In this document: positions 16,718 to 24,165 of the stretch, piece after piece | Layout: each line of letters starts with the position of its first letter | Numbering within the stretch: position 1 is the stretch's first letter | Source: Anaerosporomusa subterranea | Lineage (GTDB): Bacteria; Bacillota; Negativicutes; Sporomusales; Acetonemataceae | Assembly: GCF_001611555.1 (NCBI RefSeq) | Contig: NZ_LSGP01000017.1 | Span: 930,001 to 994,000 of the forward strand | DNA: 64,000 nt | Direction of reading: 5' to 3' | Position numbers and translations under genes: made by a program | The notes under the pieces: model-generated | What the model was told of the DNA's origin: nothing | What the model saw: only the letters and a program-made list of their open reading frames with translations | The model's database searches: none

Positions 16718-16776
16718 GGCGCTTGTTGATAGCCCTTAGATGCTACTTACGAGATGGGGGTTATCAACAAGCGCCG
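16718..16776. repeat. 15-bp inverted repeat
   Basis: CGGCGCTTGTTGATA at 16718-16732 and its exact complement at 16762-16776, with a 29-nt loop. It lies next to repeat R5 and downstream of lexA on the minus strand, and could act as the lexA transcription end. Confidence 0.65.
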
Positions 16777-16778
16777 TC

Positions 16779-16905
16779 TTTGGGATCGCTCAGAGGCCCC
16801 AGATGCTAGGCGCGACGAGCACGTCAGCGATCGCGTACAGTGGGGTACGCAGAGCGAACGCGCACAGGAGCAACAACGCAGATGGGGTCTATCAGCGATC
16901 CCAAA
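16779..16905. repeat. Structured intergenic repeat family R5, copy A
   Basis: Bounded by TTTGGGATCGCT (16779-16790) and its complement (16894-16905), which abuts the lexA stop. It contains the ordered blocks GGCCCCAGATGCTAGGCG, GCGTAC/GTACGC hairpin, and CAACGCAGATGGGGTC. The same blocks in the same order occur on the opposite strand at 57,541-57,670. No coding capacity is visible. Confidence 0.7.
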
Positions 16906-17520
16906 CTACATGCGGCGGAATAGGCCAACTACCTTCCCAACCACATCCACCTTATCCGCATATATTGGTGCCATCGTGTCGTTTTCTGGCTGCAGCCGGT
17001 AACGTCCGCCTTCTTTGTAAAATCTCTTTACAGTCGCTTCTTCTTCATCTAATAGTGCGACAATGATGTCGCCATTATTGGCGGTGCTAGTCTCTCTGAC
17101 CAAAATGTAATCACCGTCAAGAATACCGGCATTAATCATGCTATCGCCGCGCACGTCCAACATGAACACATTGTCATCGCGACCGATGAGCTCAGCAGGA
17201 AGCGGGAAAGTTTCTTCGACATTCTCGACCGCTAAAATGGGTTGGCCTGCAGTAACCCGGCCGATATGGGGAACTGGGATCATGTTTCTTTGTCGCCAGG
17301 AAGATTCATCCATAATCTCGATTGCTCTTGGCTTGGTGGGGTCACGCCGGATGAAGCCTAATGCCTCAATTTTTGCCAAATGAGCATGAACAGTGGAACT
17401 TGAACTGAGGCCCACCGCTTTGCCAATTTCGCGTACAGAAGGCGGATATCCCTTTGCACGAACATTCTGTTTGATATACGCTAAGATCTTCTCTTGTTTA
17501 TCGCTTAATGATTCCGGCAT
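16906..17520 (-). CDS. lexA: LexA repressor
   Basis: SOS repressor and self-cleaving serine protease of 204 residues. The N-terminal winged helix contains [22 protein letters not shown]. The cleavage site is the Ala-Gly in VTAGQPILA. The catalytic Ser lies in [19 protein letters not shown] and the Lys in [10 protein letters not shown]. The ATG giving MPESLSDKQ is chosen because AGGTGA precedes it; a longer frame adds 20 unrelated residues. Its promoter contains a sequence matching the Gram-positive SOS box, so it should repress itself. It is transcribed away from yneA. Confidence 0.97.
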   Translation of the reverse strand: MPESLSDKQEKILAYIKQNVRAKGYPPSVREIGKAVGLSSSSTVHAHLAKIEALGFIRRDPTKPRAIEIMDESSWRQRNMIPVPHIGRVTAGQPILAVENVEETFPLPAELIGRDDNVFMLDVRGDSMINAGILDGDYILVRETSTANNGDIIVALLDEEEATVKRFYKEGGRYRLQPENDTMAPIYADKVDVVGKVVGLFRRM

Positions 17521-17550
17521 ATACATCACCTCATCGCTATTATAGCATGG

Positions 17551-17580
17551 ATTATAACAAAAACAAACAGGAGTTCGCAA
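17551..17580 (-). promoter_or_regulatory. lexA promoter with overlapping SOS box
   Basis: On the minus strand TTGCGA and TATAAT are separated by 18 nt. The LexA-box-like CGAACTCCTGTTTG (plus coordinates 17564-17577) overlaps the -35 region and fits CGAACnnnnGTTyG. Confidence 0.75.
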
Positions 17581-17587
17581 ACAGGAC

Positions 17588-17616
17588 TTGACACGAACGT
17601 ATGTGTGATGTACTAT
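17588..17616 (+). promoter_or_regulatory. yneA promoter
   Basis: TTGACA (17588-17593), 17-nt spacer, TACTAT (17611-17616). The spacer starts with CGAACGTATGTGTG, a half-matching SOS box. Confidence 0.8.
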
Positions 17617-17625
17617 CTAATCAAA

Positions 17626-17637
17626 GAACATATGTTC
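17626..17637. promoter_or_regulatory. SOS (LexA) box upstream of yneA
   Basis: Perfect palindrome GAACATATGTTC, the core of the Gram-positive SOS box. It lies just downstream of the yneA -10 element, where a bound repressor would block transcription. Confidence 0.85.
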
Positions 17638-17657
17638 CGAAAAGGTAGTGGTATTGA

Positions 17658-17918
17658 ATGAAGATTATAACTGGTATAGTGATTGCCATTGTATTCTATC
17701 TAGGAATAGTTCATGCTAATCCCTTAGCTGACCAATCACAAGTAACCGTCATTCAGGTTCGATCGGGAGATACAGTATGGAAGATCGCGGCCGAACACTC
17801 TGCAGAACGCCAGGATATCCGCGAGGTTGTTTCAGTGATTCGCCAGTTGAATCAACTCAATCATAACGGACAGATTCAACCCGGACAATTGCTTAAAGTT
17901 CCTAAACAATCTATGTAG
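17658..17918 (+). CDS. yneA: SOS-induced cell division suppressor, YneA-like LysM protein
   Basis: Protein of 86 residues. Residues 1-21 form one hydrophobic segment (ITGIVIAIVFYLGIVHA). A LysM-type domain follows (VIQVRSGDTVWKIAAEHS ... NGQIQPGQLLKVP). In Bacillus, YneA lies divergently next to lexA, has a membrane segment plus LysM, and delays septation during DNA damage. The same arrangement, size and domain order are seen here, with SOS boxes in front. Identity is inferred from architecture and context, since LysM domains are not specific. Confidence 0.82.
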   Translation: MKIITGIVIAIVFYLGIVHANPLADQSQVTVIQVRSGDTVWKIAAEHSAERQDIREVVSVIRQLNQLNHNGQIQPGQLLKVPKQSM

Positions 17919-18030
17919 CATTCACACATCGTCAATCAGGATCTAATACAAATCTCTTGGCAGTCTGTTGTCATACTCGGGTAGCTCCGATAACGGGGTT
18001 GGTGTCACACGATGAAGTGCTTAAAGTAAC

Positions 18031-18066
18031 AAAACCCGAAGTTTAATCAGACTTCGGGTTTTGGAT
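18031..18066. terminator. Terminator between yneA and cfa
   Basis: AAAACCCGAAGT/ACTTCGGGTTTT, 12-bp stem with an 8-nt loop. It is T-rich on both strands and so could serve both convergent genes. Confidence 0.85.
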
Positions 18067-18115
18067 TTATCGTCGATCCCCGCTTCCGCAGAATGCTTTA
18101 ACTATGGAAAGTACG

Positions 18116-19321
18116 TCAAGATAAAGTTTCCAGCCGGTCTGTGTACAGATGATTAAATGTTAATGGCAGACTATTATTAAGACCTTTGGAGAATAGCAAT
18201 TGGTGAATATTTAAGCCCGACGTCCGAAAAGAAGCAGCGCAGCCACGTAAATATATACTCCACATTCTTACGAAGCGTTTGCCAAATTTCTGTTCAATTT
18301 CATCAATATGTTTACCAAAATTCATATACCAACGGTCAAGGGTTGCGGCGTAATGCATACGTAAGCTTTCGACATGCAGCAGGTGAAAATCATATTCCGG
18401 TAAAAGCCACATAGTTTCCCGTAAGGAAGGGACGTAGCCACCAGGAAAAATATATTTTTCCATCCAGGAGTTTACTGGTTTTTCCTTTGTTGCCGTTATT
18501 GTGTGCAACAGCGAAACTCCTCCAGGCGTCAGTAGCCGATTTATTTTCTTCATATATTTAGGTAGGTTTTCTTTACCCACATGTTCAAACATACCAACAC
18601 TTACTATTTTATCGAATTGATATTTGGTTTCGTCTAAGTCCTGATAATTAATCAGCATGACATCGACTTTATCTGCTAAACCCATCTTACTAATTCGCTC
18701 TCGCGTAGCGCTAAACTGTTCCTCACTTAAGGTAAGGCCTAGCGCGTTGACTCCGTACATTTGCGCTGCTGTTAGGATAAGCCATCCCCATCCACTCCCG
18801 ATATCTAAGAGCCGCTCACCTGGTTTTAGGCTTAATTTCCTAAGAATATGGTGGATCTTTTGCATTTGGGCTTGAAACAAGGAGTCTTCGATAGTATTGA
18901 AATAAGCACAGGAGTAACTCATAGTCTCATCCAACCATAGGGAGAAAAAATCATTTCCTAAATCGTAATGATGCTTAATATTTTCTTTTTGTTGCCATCG
19001 ATTGGTTGCGCTGTTGATTGTGTTAAATGCTAATGCTAGTTTACTGCCTTGCCCATGGGCCGTGAATATGTTTTTATTTAGTTCTACAATCTGGATAACT
19101 TCACCTAGGTCACCTTCGAAGTCAAAAACTTCGTCCACATAGGCTTCTCCAAAAGAAAGCATTGGGTCGGCGAAGTCAAAATTCAGGGGCGGTGCTTTTT
19201 TAAAAATTATTTTAATTTTTGGCGGGACGTTTCCATAAGTGACGTCCTCGCCATCCCAGTATACGACTCTAAAGTCACCTGTTGCTTTCTCAAACAACGA
19301 TTTAAGCAATAGCTTTTTCAT
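18116..19321 (-). CDS. cfa: Cyclopropane-fatty-acyl-phospholipid synthase family methyltransferase
   Basis: Protein of 401 residues. The family transfers a methylene group from SAM to unsaturated acyl chains of membrane phospholipids. SAM-binding motif: RLLDIGSGWGWLILTAAQMYG. Family blocks include YDLGNDFFSLWLDETMSYSCAYF and VSVGMFEHVGKENLPKYMKKI, with the catalytic region IFPGGYVPSL. The N-terminal region (about 120 residues) is the typical extra domain. AAAGGA precedes the ATG on the minus strand. It is a single-gene transcript, facing yneA, with a shared terminator. Confidence 0.93.
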   Translation of the reverse strand: MKKLLLKSLFEKATGDFRVVYWDGEDVTYGNVPPKIKIIFKKAPPLNFDFADPMLSFGEAYVDEVFDFEGDLGEVIQIVELNKNIFTAHGQGSKLALAFNTINSATNRWQQKENIKHHYDLGNDFFSLWLDETMSYSCAYFNTIEDSLFQAQMQKIHHILRKLSLKPGERLLDIGSGWGWLILTAAQMYGVNALGLTLSEEQFSATRERISKMGLADKVDVMLINYQDLDETKYQFDKIVSVGMFEHVGKENLPKYMKKINRLLTPGGVSLLHTITATKEKPVNSWMEKYIFPGGYVPSLRETMWLLPEYDFHLLHVESLRMHYAATLDRWYMNFGKHIDEIEQKFGKRFVRMWSIYLRGCAASFRTSGLNIHQLLFSKGLNNSLPLTFNHLYTDRLETLS

Positions 19322-19463
19322 ACTCGTCCTTTCATAAATGCGAACGTCTCGCCGAGTGGGAGCTTACAGCTTTAGAATAACTCAGTAGATAGTCGTGTCA
19401 CTAAATAAAAAAATTATACGCCGTAAATAAAAAAAGCTTCTTTACATAGAGACGTTATATGAA

Positions 19464-19494
19464 ACAGACCCTGGAGTTAAGCTCCAGGGTCTGT
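19464..19494. terminator. Hairpin between cfa and the spore-protein relics
   Basis: 13-bp stem ACAGACCCTGGAG and complement with a 5-nt loop. On the minus strand it follows the relic at 19,499. Confidence 0.7.
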
Positions 19495-19498
19495 GCTA

Positions 19499-19660
19499 AT
19501 CTGTAGCATGCTGATGGGCCGCACCGCTTTCTTGCGCCTTGGCATCGACGTTCGGTCCGTTTAATAGCCGCTCTTACCATAGACCAATCTAACCTGTCGC
19601 AATCTCGCTCCAATGAGATGTATCTGTAGTACCTATTGAAAATAATTTGTGTGGTTTTGA
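19499..19660 (-). pseudogene. Decayed spore-protein-like (SASP) gene, relic g
   Basis: Minus-strand translation gives HKLFSIGTTDTSHWSEIATG, then after a frameshift WSMVRAAIKRTER, and after another AKAQESGAAHQHATD before TAG. These line up in order with the intact small protein at 20,758-20,958 (HDLGFGAKVEDGNWDDVTTG, SMVREAIRRGEQ, AKANGAVHQNAK). The DNA CATCTCATTGGAGCGA also matches relic d at about 23,894. Two frameshifts and a missing start make it non-functional. Confidence 0.7.
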
Positions 19661-19731
19661 TAATAGAATGAAATGTAACGGTTCATGTTTATGTAACATA
19701 CAATGGAATATAGAGTGAAAGGAGGGTAACA

Positions 19732-20088
19732 ATGCTAAAAGATACCAGATCTTGTTTTTGCCATGAAGAAGAGTCGCAAACTCATGTGCATGAATTTTTA
19801 GGAAGCACCAAGCTAGCGGAACTGGAGGAAGATCCGCACAACCATCGTTTTGCCGGGGTTTCACGTGAAGTTATCCCATGCGGCGATCATGATCATGTAC
19901 ACAATATAAAGACAAGGACAGACTTCTTTGAAAACCATTTTCACGAAATCTGCGTTCAGACAGAAGAAGATATTGATGTAGGTGATGGAAAGCATGTGCA
20001 TTTTGTATCTGGGACGACCGAAGAGGCTGATGGCCATACGCACGATTTTGTTTTTGCCACGCTGATTGAAAACCCAATCGGGGATTAA
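19732..20088 (+). CDS. YmaF family His-rich protein
   Basis: Protein of 118 residues with recurrent His clusters (SQTHVHEFLG, DPHNHRFAG, CGDHDHVHNI, ENHFHEI, GKHVHFVSG, DGHTHDF). This repeated HxH pattern is the mark of the YmaF family, whose function is unknown. It suggests metal binding. There is no signal peptide or membrane segment. AAAGGAGGG precedes the ATG by 5 nt. The gene stands alone and is followed by a good terminator. Confidence 0.8.
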   Translation: MLKDTRSCFCHEEESQTHVHEFLGSTKLAELEEDPHNHRFAGVSREVIPCGDHDHVHNIKTRTDFFENHFHEICVQTEEDIDVGDGKHVHFVSGTTEEADGHTHDFVFATLIENPIGD

Positions 20089-20113
20089 CCTTGGCTGTAA
20101 ATGTTAACAGCAA

Positions 20114-20141
20114 AGCCGCTAAGTCTGCTGACTTAGCGGCT
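20114..20141 (+). terminator. Terminator after the YmaF-like gene
   Basis: 12-bp stem AGCCGCTAAGTC and complement with loop TGCT. Confidence 0.85.
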
Positions 20142-20384
20142 CAATATATTTCTGTAAAGAATCCCGTTATCCTCTTTCGCCTCACTAATACATAAAACGG
20201 TAATCTGTTGCTACCCACTGGCAGATTACACAAATCAGCTACTCTGATTCCGGTTACCGGATACTACCTTTTCCGATTCTATGCCAAGAACAGGAAAGTT
20301 CCACCTATACTTAATACAGCAAAGCCGCAAACCGGTCGTGATGCTAAAGCAAAGATATAAAGGAATATTGCCAGCAAAGTATAT

Positions 20385-20457
20385 CTGGGAATATCTTCTC
20401 TCGGCGTCTTTAGCTTCTCTCACCATTGCCCCACTTCATCTGTCGTGACGTCTCCCC
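20385..20457 (-). pseudogene. Decayed spore-protein-like (SASP) fragment, relic f
   Basis: Minus-strand translation GGDVTTDEVG followed, after a one-base frameshift, by AMVREAKDAERR. This corresponds to DDVTTGEVGSMVREAIRRGE of the intact gene. Both ends are lost. The rest of 20,150-20,560 holds nothing I can support. Confidence 0.55.
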
Positions 20458-20570
20458 CATAAGTAGTTTCTCAATAACCTCTTGGTAGTAGTGACCAACT
20501 GAATAATTTGCGTCATTTTGATAAATATTATCTATAAATCAGTAAATATTTTTTTGAGGGGGAATGACTT

Positions 20571-20660
20571 ATGGGTGAAGGCGTAATGTCGCAAGCATCG
20601 AAGGATAAATTGGCTCATGATCTTGGCTTTGGTCATAAGGTAGAGGACGGGGATTGGTGA
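20571..20660 (+). pseudogene. Truncated spore-protein-like (SASP) gene, relic a
   Basis: Good ribosome site (GAGGGGG) and start. The product MGEGVMSQASKDKLAHDLGF continues GHKVEDGDW and then meets TGA exactly where the intact neighbour at 20,758 continues DDVTTGEVG. The next codons (DVSK) and a further stop show decay of the 3' part. It is a tandem neighbour of the intact copy, about 100 nt away. A 29-residue peptide could still be translated. Confidence 0.75.
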
Positions 20661-20687
20661 GATGTATCTAAATAACCTTTTTTAACA

Positions 20688-20716
20688 GAATAGCTTTTGT
20701 CATAACGGCAATACTA
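20688..20716 (+). promoter_or_regulatory. Possible SigG-type promoter for the intact SASP-like gene
   Basis: GAATA (20688-20692), 17 nt, AATACTA (20710-20716), resembling the forespore SigG pattern GnATA/CATnnTA with one mismatch. It fits a spore-protein gene but is a weak match. Confidence 0.4.
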
Positions 20717-20757
20717 TACACAGGCTTCCGAAAAATAAATACTGGAGGTGGCTGTAT

Positions 20758-20958
20758 ATGGGAAAAGTTATGTCAGAAGAAACAAAATATAAATTAGCGC
20801 ACGATCTTGGTTTTGGTGCGAAAGTAGAAGATGGAAATTGGGATGACGTTACCACTGGTGAAGTTGGTTCTATGGTCAGAGAAGCTATCAGACGTGGTGA
20901 ACAGGCAATGGCTGAAGAGGCTAAAGCAAATGGCGCAGTTCATCAAAATGCAAAATAA
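20758..20958 (+). CDS. Small acid-soluble spore protein-like, alpha/beta type
   Basis: Protein of 66 residues. It opens MGKVMSEETKYKLAHDLGFG, followed by VEDGNWDDVTTGEVGSMVREAIRRGEQAM and a hydrophilic tail. The pattern K-x2-LA-x-DLG and then G-x-VGxMV+xxIxxxEQ-(L/M) matches alpha/beta SASPs, which coat and protect DNA in the forespore. This is the only intact copy among at least seven related sequences in 19.5-25 kb. GGAGGTGG precedes the ATG. The first half of its terminator is present, but the rest appears replaced by an IS end at about 20,983. The family call is by motif only. Confidence 0.65.
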   Translation: MGKVMSEETKYKLAHDLGFGAKVEDGNWDDVTTGEVGSMVREAIRRGEQAMAEEAKANGAVHQNAK

Positions 20959-20982
20959 CGAAAGATGCCCCGAAGTTATAGA

Positions 20983-21136
20983 CTGTATCCCTAAAAACGG
21001 ACATTGAGAAAACAGGCCTCCTGTCGTAGGATAAATATGACAGGAGGCTTTTTGTATGGGAAAACATTATGGCCAAATCATTATCAAAGATGTATTACGA
21101 ATGAGAGCGGAAGGCTTAACTAATCGCCACACGTAA
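20983..21136 (+). mobile_element. IS remnant: left end and first codons of a transposase OrfA
   Basis: The segment begins about CCCTAAAAACGGACATTGAG, contains a hairpin GCCTCCTGTC/GACAGGAGGC (21016-21048) ahead of ATG 21056, and then 26 codons giving MGKHYGQIIIKDVLRMRAEG and LTN. That resembles the start of an IS3/IS150-type helix-turn-helix OrfA. The frame then runs into foreign sequence and stops. The rest of the element is gone. It interrupts the SASP-like gene's terminator on the left and the HExxH gene on the right. Confidence 0.6.
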
Positions 21137-21522
21137 TTATAATATTCTCGGTTCTTAAATAATTCCTTAAGTTTATTTTGATAAAATTCTTCATTTTCAG
21201 AAGCCTTAATAGTTGCGTATTCAGAGAATGTTGCGACTGCTTCATGTACATGTCGGGATGCTTTTAAAAGTTCTTCAGATATATGATCGAATTGAATGGC
21301 TTTACTTTGTATTCTCCACGATAGTTGATCAATCATATAATGTATATTTCCATAGATTGTTGAAGTTGTTAAGCAAAAGTGTGTTGTTTCATGTACTTGG
21401 ATATAAATCAATGATTCTAAATTTACTTCATATGGATCATATCGCATAATTCTACTAAAGTCGAATAAGCCTTGTATTCGATAATTTTCCAGTCTGTTAT
21501 TTCCATCGAAAAAAGATGTCAT
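21067..21522 (-). CDS. HExxH-containing protein, 3' end truncated by an IS remnant
   Basis: Protein of 151 residues as it stands. Residues 40-50 read YIQVHETTHFC, an HExxH motif as in zinc-dependent peptidases. HEAVATFSEYATI further on (around residue 92) could provide the third, glutamate ligand. From about WRLVKP onward the codons come from the IS remnant read backwards, so the natural C-terminus is lost. GGAGG precedes the ATG. It is AT-rich, unlike the cob operon, and divergent from the 636-residue gene. I do not recognise the family, and peptidase activity is inference. Confidence 0.55.
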   Translation of the reverse strand: MTSFFDGNNRLENYRIQGLFDFSRIMRYDPYEVNLESLIYIQVHETTHFCLTTSTIYGNIHYMIDQLSWRIQSKAIQFDHISEELLKASRHVHEAVATFSEYATIKASENEEFYQNKLKELFKNREYYNYVWRLVKPSALIRNTSLIMIWP

Positions 21523-21649
21523 AGGAGAGAACCTCCGCTTATATATGATTATATCCTTTCTTATCTATAGCTTTGAAATTCCCTTCATTTTTATTGAATC
21601 TGAATAGTTTCCGGGTAAATATTATATATTCTCTTTTGACAAATATGAT

Positions 21650-21745
21650 GAAGGTGGCTGAATACGGGAAAGGTTATGTTTTGAAGAATAGGCAATGGCC
21701 GAGGAAGCGAAAGCAAATGTGGCGTAGCATCAGAATGCAAAATAT
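21650..21745 (+). pseudogene. Internally deleted spore-protein-like (SASP) gene, relic c
   Basis: GAAGGTGGCTGAATACGGG and AAGGTTATG match the start region of the intact gene (ribosome site, start, GKVM). The sequence then jumps directly to the 3' part (CAATGGCCGAGGAAGCGAAA, CATCAGAATGCAAAAT). About 110 nt are deleted, ATG has become ACG, and the frame is broken. Confidence 0.7.
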
Positions 21746-21864
21746 ATATTAATTTGGTAGGAGTTTTGTGATTTTATCCGAAATAAGAAATAGCAAATAA
21801 AGGTAGTGTCGATAACCCCAAGGAATAAGTTGCCCTAATTTATTGAGTATGGAGAAATCAATAT

Positions 21865-23775
21865 ATGATTAAGCAAGAAGGTATAGTACGAAGAAATGAT
21901 TTGAATCTACGAGTAGAATGTATTGGACTAGAAACAGAAATCTATCAAATAGATACATTTGGGTTTGTAATATATTGTGCTAATTACAAAGGTGATTTCG
22001 AAGAATTGGCAAAGACTTTCGATTATTCGATAAGGCAAATTGGGACCAATGTTGTTCTGACCGATCAAAGGCTAACAAAATATCTAAAAAAGATAGATAA
22101 CATTCCTTTGTCAAATGTAGTAAGTGAATTTAATGCAACCTGTGTGACCAAAAGTGATTTGGATAATTTCATACGAAGCAAGTTTTACGCAGTAGATATT
22201 TCTAATATTACAATTCCGAGAACAGGGATTGACTTTGAAATCCTTATTGAGGTTTCAAGGGAAACCGAAGAAGCTCAAATAGAAATAATGACAAGCTATC
22301 TTTTGAATTCAGATTTGGGCACAGATAAGATAACAATCAAATATGAAAATAATGATTTTAAGGAATTATTGAAAGATGATATTACGAAGGCAAACACAGA
22401 AAATGAAAAGGTTAAGCAATTAGAAGATAGTTTTAAAGTCATGCAACTAAGTCTAAATAAAGATCTTCCATTTATGATTAACGAAGCTGATCTTTGGTTT
22501 GAGCATGCTGAAGATATATATACTGGCAAAATGATAAGAAATGATCTGTATTTTTATAGAGGAGATTCGTTAAAGTGCTTTCTTGATTTTTCTGTCTTCG
22601 ATAATATCGACTTGCGTAATGTATTATTATTATATGATACGGTGTATATAGCACTTCCCATTGAAGCACATTTAATCAATTTTTTGGAACAGCAAAACAT
22701 GACTATTTCAGACTTGATTGAACTTGTAGATATGGGAAAAGTTATTTTGTTTTTGCCTAATTTAGAAACCAGGTATGATAAAAATCTCCTTTTAGAAGTA
22801 TATAAATGTAATCCAACTGCTATTGTTGGCAGACGTGGTATAAATACATTACTGGCGTCTTATTTGGCTGAAACAAAATATCAATATGAAAAACGTTTAC
22901 CAGGGATATACAAAATAGCGTCAGATATATATATGAAAGGTGTGGAACAGAGAGACTTTACTCTGCAAAATATAGCTCGTCTGATAGCTTGGCCAATTAC
23001 TGCAACGGCGGATAGCTTTCGTTATTTGAATCAGAATAGCCCGATGGCAGTGAGTAATTTCGGTATAAATAATGTGATTTACGAAAATATAAAGAACTAC
23101 GACGAGCAGGAGAAAATCTCATTTGAATTAACTGTCAATTCATTAAGTACACACATTGCAACAGCATTGCAATCCACTTACTTCCCGTTTCAGCAAGATG
23201 GGAAAGATGGTACAAAATATTCTGATGCGGGAATTTCTAATATATTAGGAGATTTTTTGAAACTGTATTGGTATGACTCAGATAATATAGAGAATATAAA
23301 TAATTATTATCACCAGAGCAATGAGGATTTTCTTAAGTTATTTGAATGTAAACATAATATAAAAATTTCAAAAGTTGCTTCTTTGGCAGATGAGTATAAT
23401 ACACAAAGGGGCTTTCGGGATCTTTTGGTTAGACTGAGTCATTCAGATGAAAAACTACGTAAAAGTAAAATAAAGGAATATAACGACCTTTTATTTGAAG
23501 TTGGTAAAATCCAAAGCAATAAAAATGGTGGTTTTTTAAAGTTTATGTTGGGTAGCGCTGGTTTTTTGCCACTTAACTATGAATTATCTTTTGTGCTATC
23601 ATTGATAGGAATAATAAAGGATAAGGTAGATGATTCTACAGTAATGATGAAGCTTGCAGAAATGAAAGCTATTGAAAAGTGTATTAAAGATCAAGGTGTG
23701 ATGAATCCTGAAAAGCAAAGTGTAGAAGATATTTATCTACTTGATAAGATATCTCGTGTTGCAATATTAAAGTAA
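21865..23775 (+). CDS. Large protein of unknown function in an AT-rich island
   Basis: Protein of 636 residues with no motif I can name. It has no signal peptide or clear membrane helix. It is rich in Asn, Ile, Lys and Asp, which fits the low GC of this stretch (clearly lower than the cob or fum/sdh genes). A charged, possibly coiled region lies near residues 150-200 (DDITKANTENEKVKQLEDSF). Residues 220-330 look like an alpha/beta domain (VLLLYDTVYIALPIEAHLI ... VILFLPNLETRYD). The start ATG has only a weak site (GGAGAAATC). It is flanked on both sides by SASP relics and divergent from a truncated HExxH gene. That context suggests horizontally acquired cargo. It could be a defence, toxin or phage-related protein, but nothing in the sequence decides this. 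Confidence 0.7.
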   Translation: MIKQEGIVRRNDLNLRVECIGLETEIYQIDTFGFVIYCANYKGDFEELAKTFDYSIRQIGTNVVLTDQRLTKYLKKIDNIPLSNVVSEFNATCVTKSDLDNFIRSKFYAVDISNITIPRTGIDFEILIEVSRETEEAQIEIMTSYLLNSDLGTDKITIKYENNDFKELLKDDITKANTENEKVKQLEDSFKVMQLSLNKDLPFMINEADLWFEHAEDIYTGKMIRNDLYFYRGDSLKCFLDFSVFDNIDLRNVLLLYDTVYIALPIEAHLINFLEQQNMTISDLIELVDMGKVILFLPNLETRYDKNLLLEVYKCNPTAIVGRRGINTLLASYLAETKYQYEKRLPGIYKIASDIYMKGVEQRDFTLQNIARLIAWPITATADSFRYLNQNSPMAVSNFGINNVIYENIKNYDEQEKISFELTVNSLSTHIATALQSTYFPFQQDGKDGTKYSDAGISNILGDFLKLYWYDSDNIENINNYYHQSNEDFLKLFECKHNIKISKVASLADEYNTQRGFRDLLVRLSHSDEKLRKSKIKEYNDLLFEVGKIQSNKNGGFLKFMLGSAGFLPLNYELSFVLSLIGIIKDKVDDSTVMMKLAEMKAIEKCIKDQGVMNPEKQSVEDIYLLDKISRVAILK

Positions 23776-23886
23776 TGAATTGAACCGTCCGTATTGCTTT
23801 TTTGGACACTGAGAATACCAATAAAAGCAAGTTAATTCTATGGCGCGTTGAGTATGTAGCAGAGAAGAAAAAGCAAAAAAGGTTAT

Positions 23887-24021
23887 ATACAAACATCTCA
23901 TTGGAGCGACGTGACGACAGGTGAAGTTGGCTCAATGGTAAGAGAAGCGATAAAACGCGGCGAAGATGCCATAACTAAGGAAGCAAAGGTAAATGGTGCG
24001 GCGCATCAGAATGCGGAATAA
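23887..24021 (+). pseudogene. N-terminally truncated spore-protein-like (SASP) gene, relic d
   Basis: Open stretch giving IQTSHWSDVTTGEVGSMV, then REAIKRGEDAITKEAK and VNGAAHQNAE before TAA. It matches the C-terminal two thirds of the intact copy very closely, but has no start codon and no N-terminal LAHDLG part. The upstream AAAAAGGTTATATxCAAACA block is shared with relic e, so d and e derive from one already truncated copy. A terminator follows at 24,028. Confidence 0.75.
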
Positions 24022-24027
24022 ATGAGA

Positions 24028-24064
24028 AAACCCTCGAAGTTCAAAAAATGAGCTTCGGGGGTTT
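24028..24064 (+). terminator. Terminator after relic d
   Basis: 12-bp stem AAACCCTCGAAG/CTTCGGGGGTTT with one G-T pair. Its left half (CCCCGAAGTT) is also seen after the intact SASP-like gene. Confidence 0.75.
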
Positions 24065-24165
24065 GTGCTATATGGAGTGGGTGTATGGTGTTGGTAATAT
24101 TACTTAATTTTCTCCAGTAAACTGTCGATATAATAAGTAATGGAAGTACGGATGGAGTGGGGAGT

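Noticed and set aside
20235-20426. 63-codon minus-strand frame starting MVREAKDAERR
   Set aside because: Its first residues are the frameshifted tail of a SASP relic; the rest has no support and another frame there looks equally (hydrophobically) plausible.
23800-23830. Second IS end beside the 636-residue gene
   Set aside because: Only a 12-nt word resembles the remnant at 20,995; too short to call a feature.
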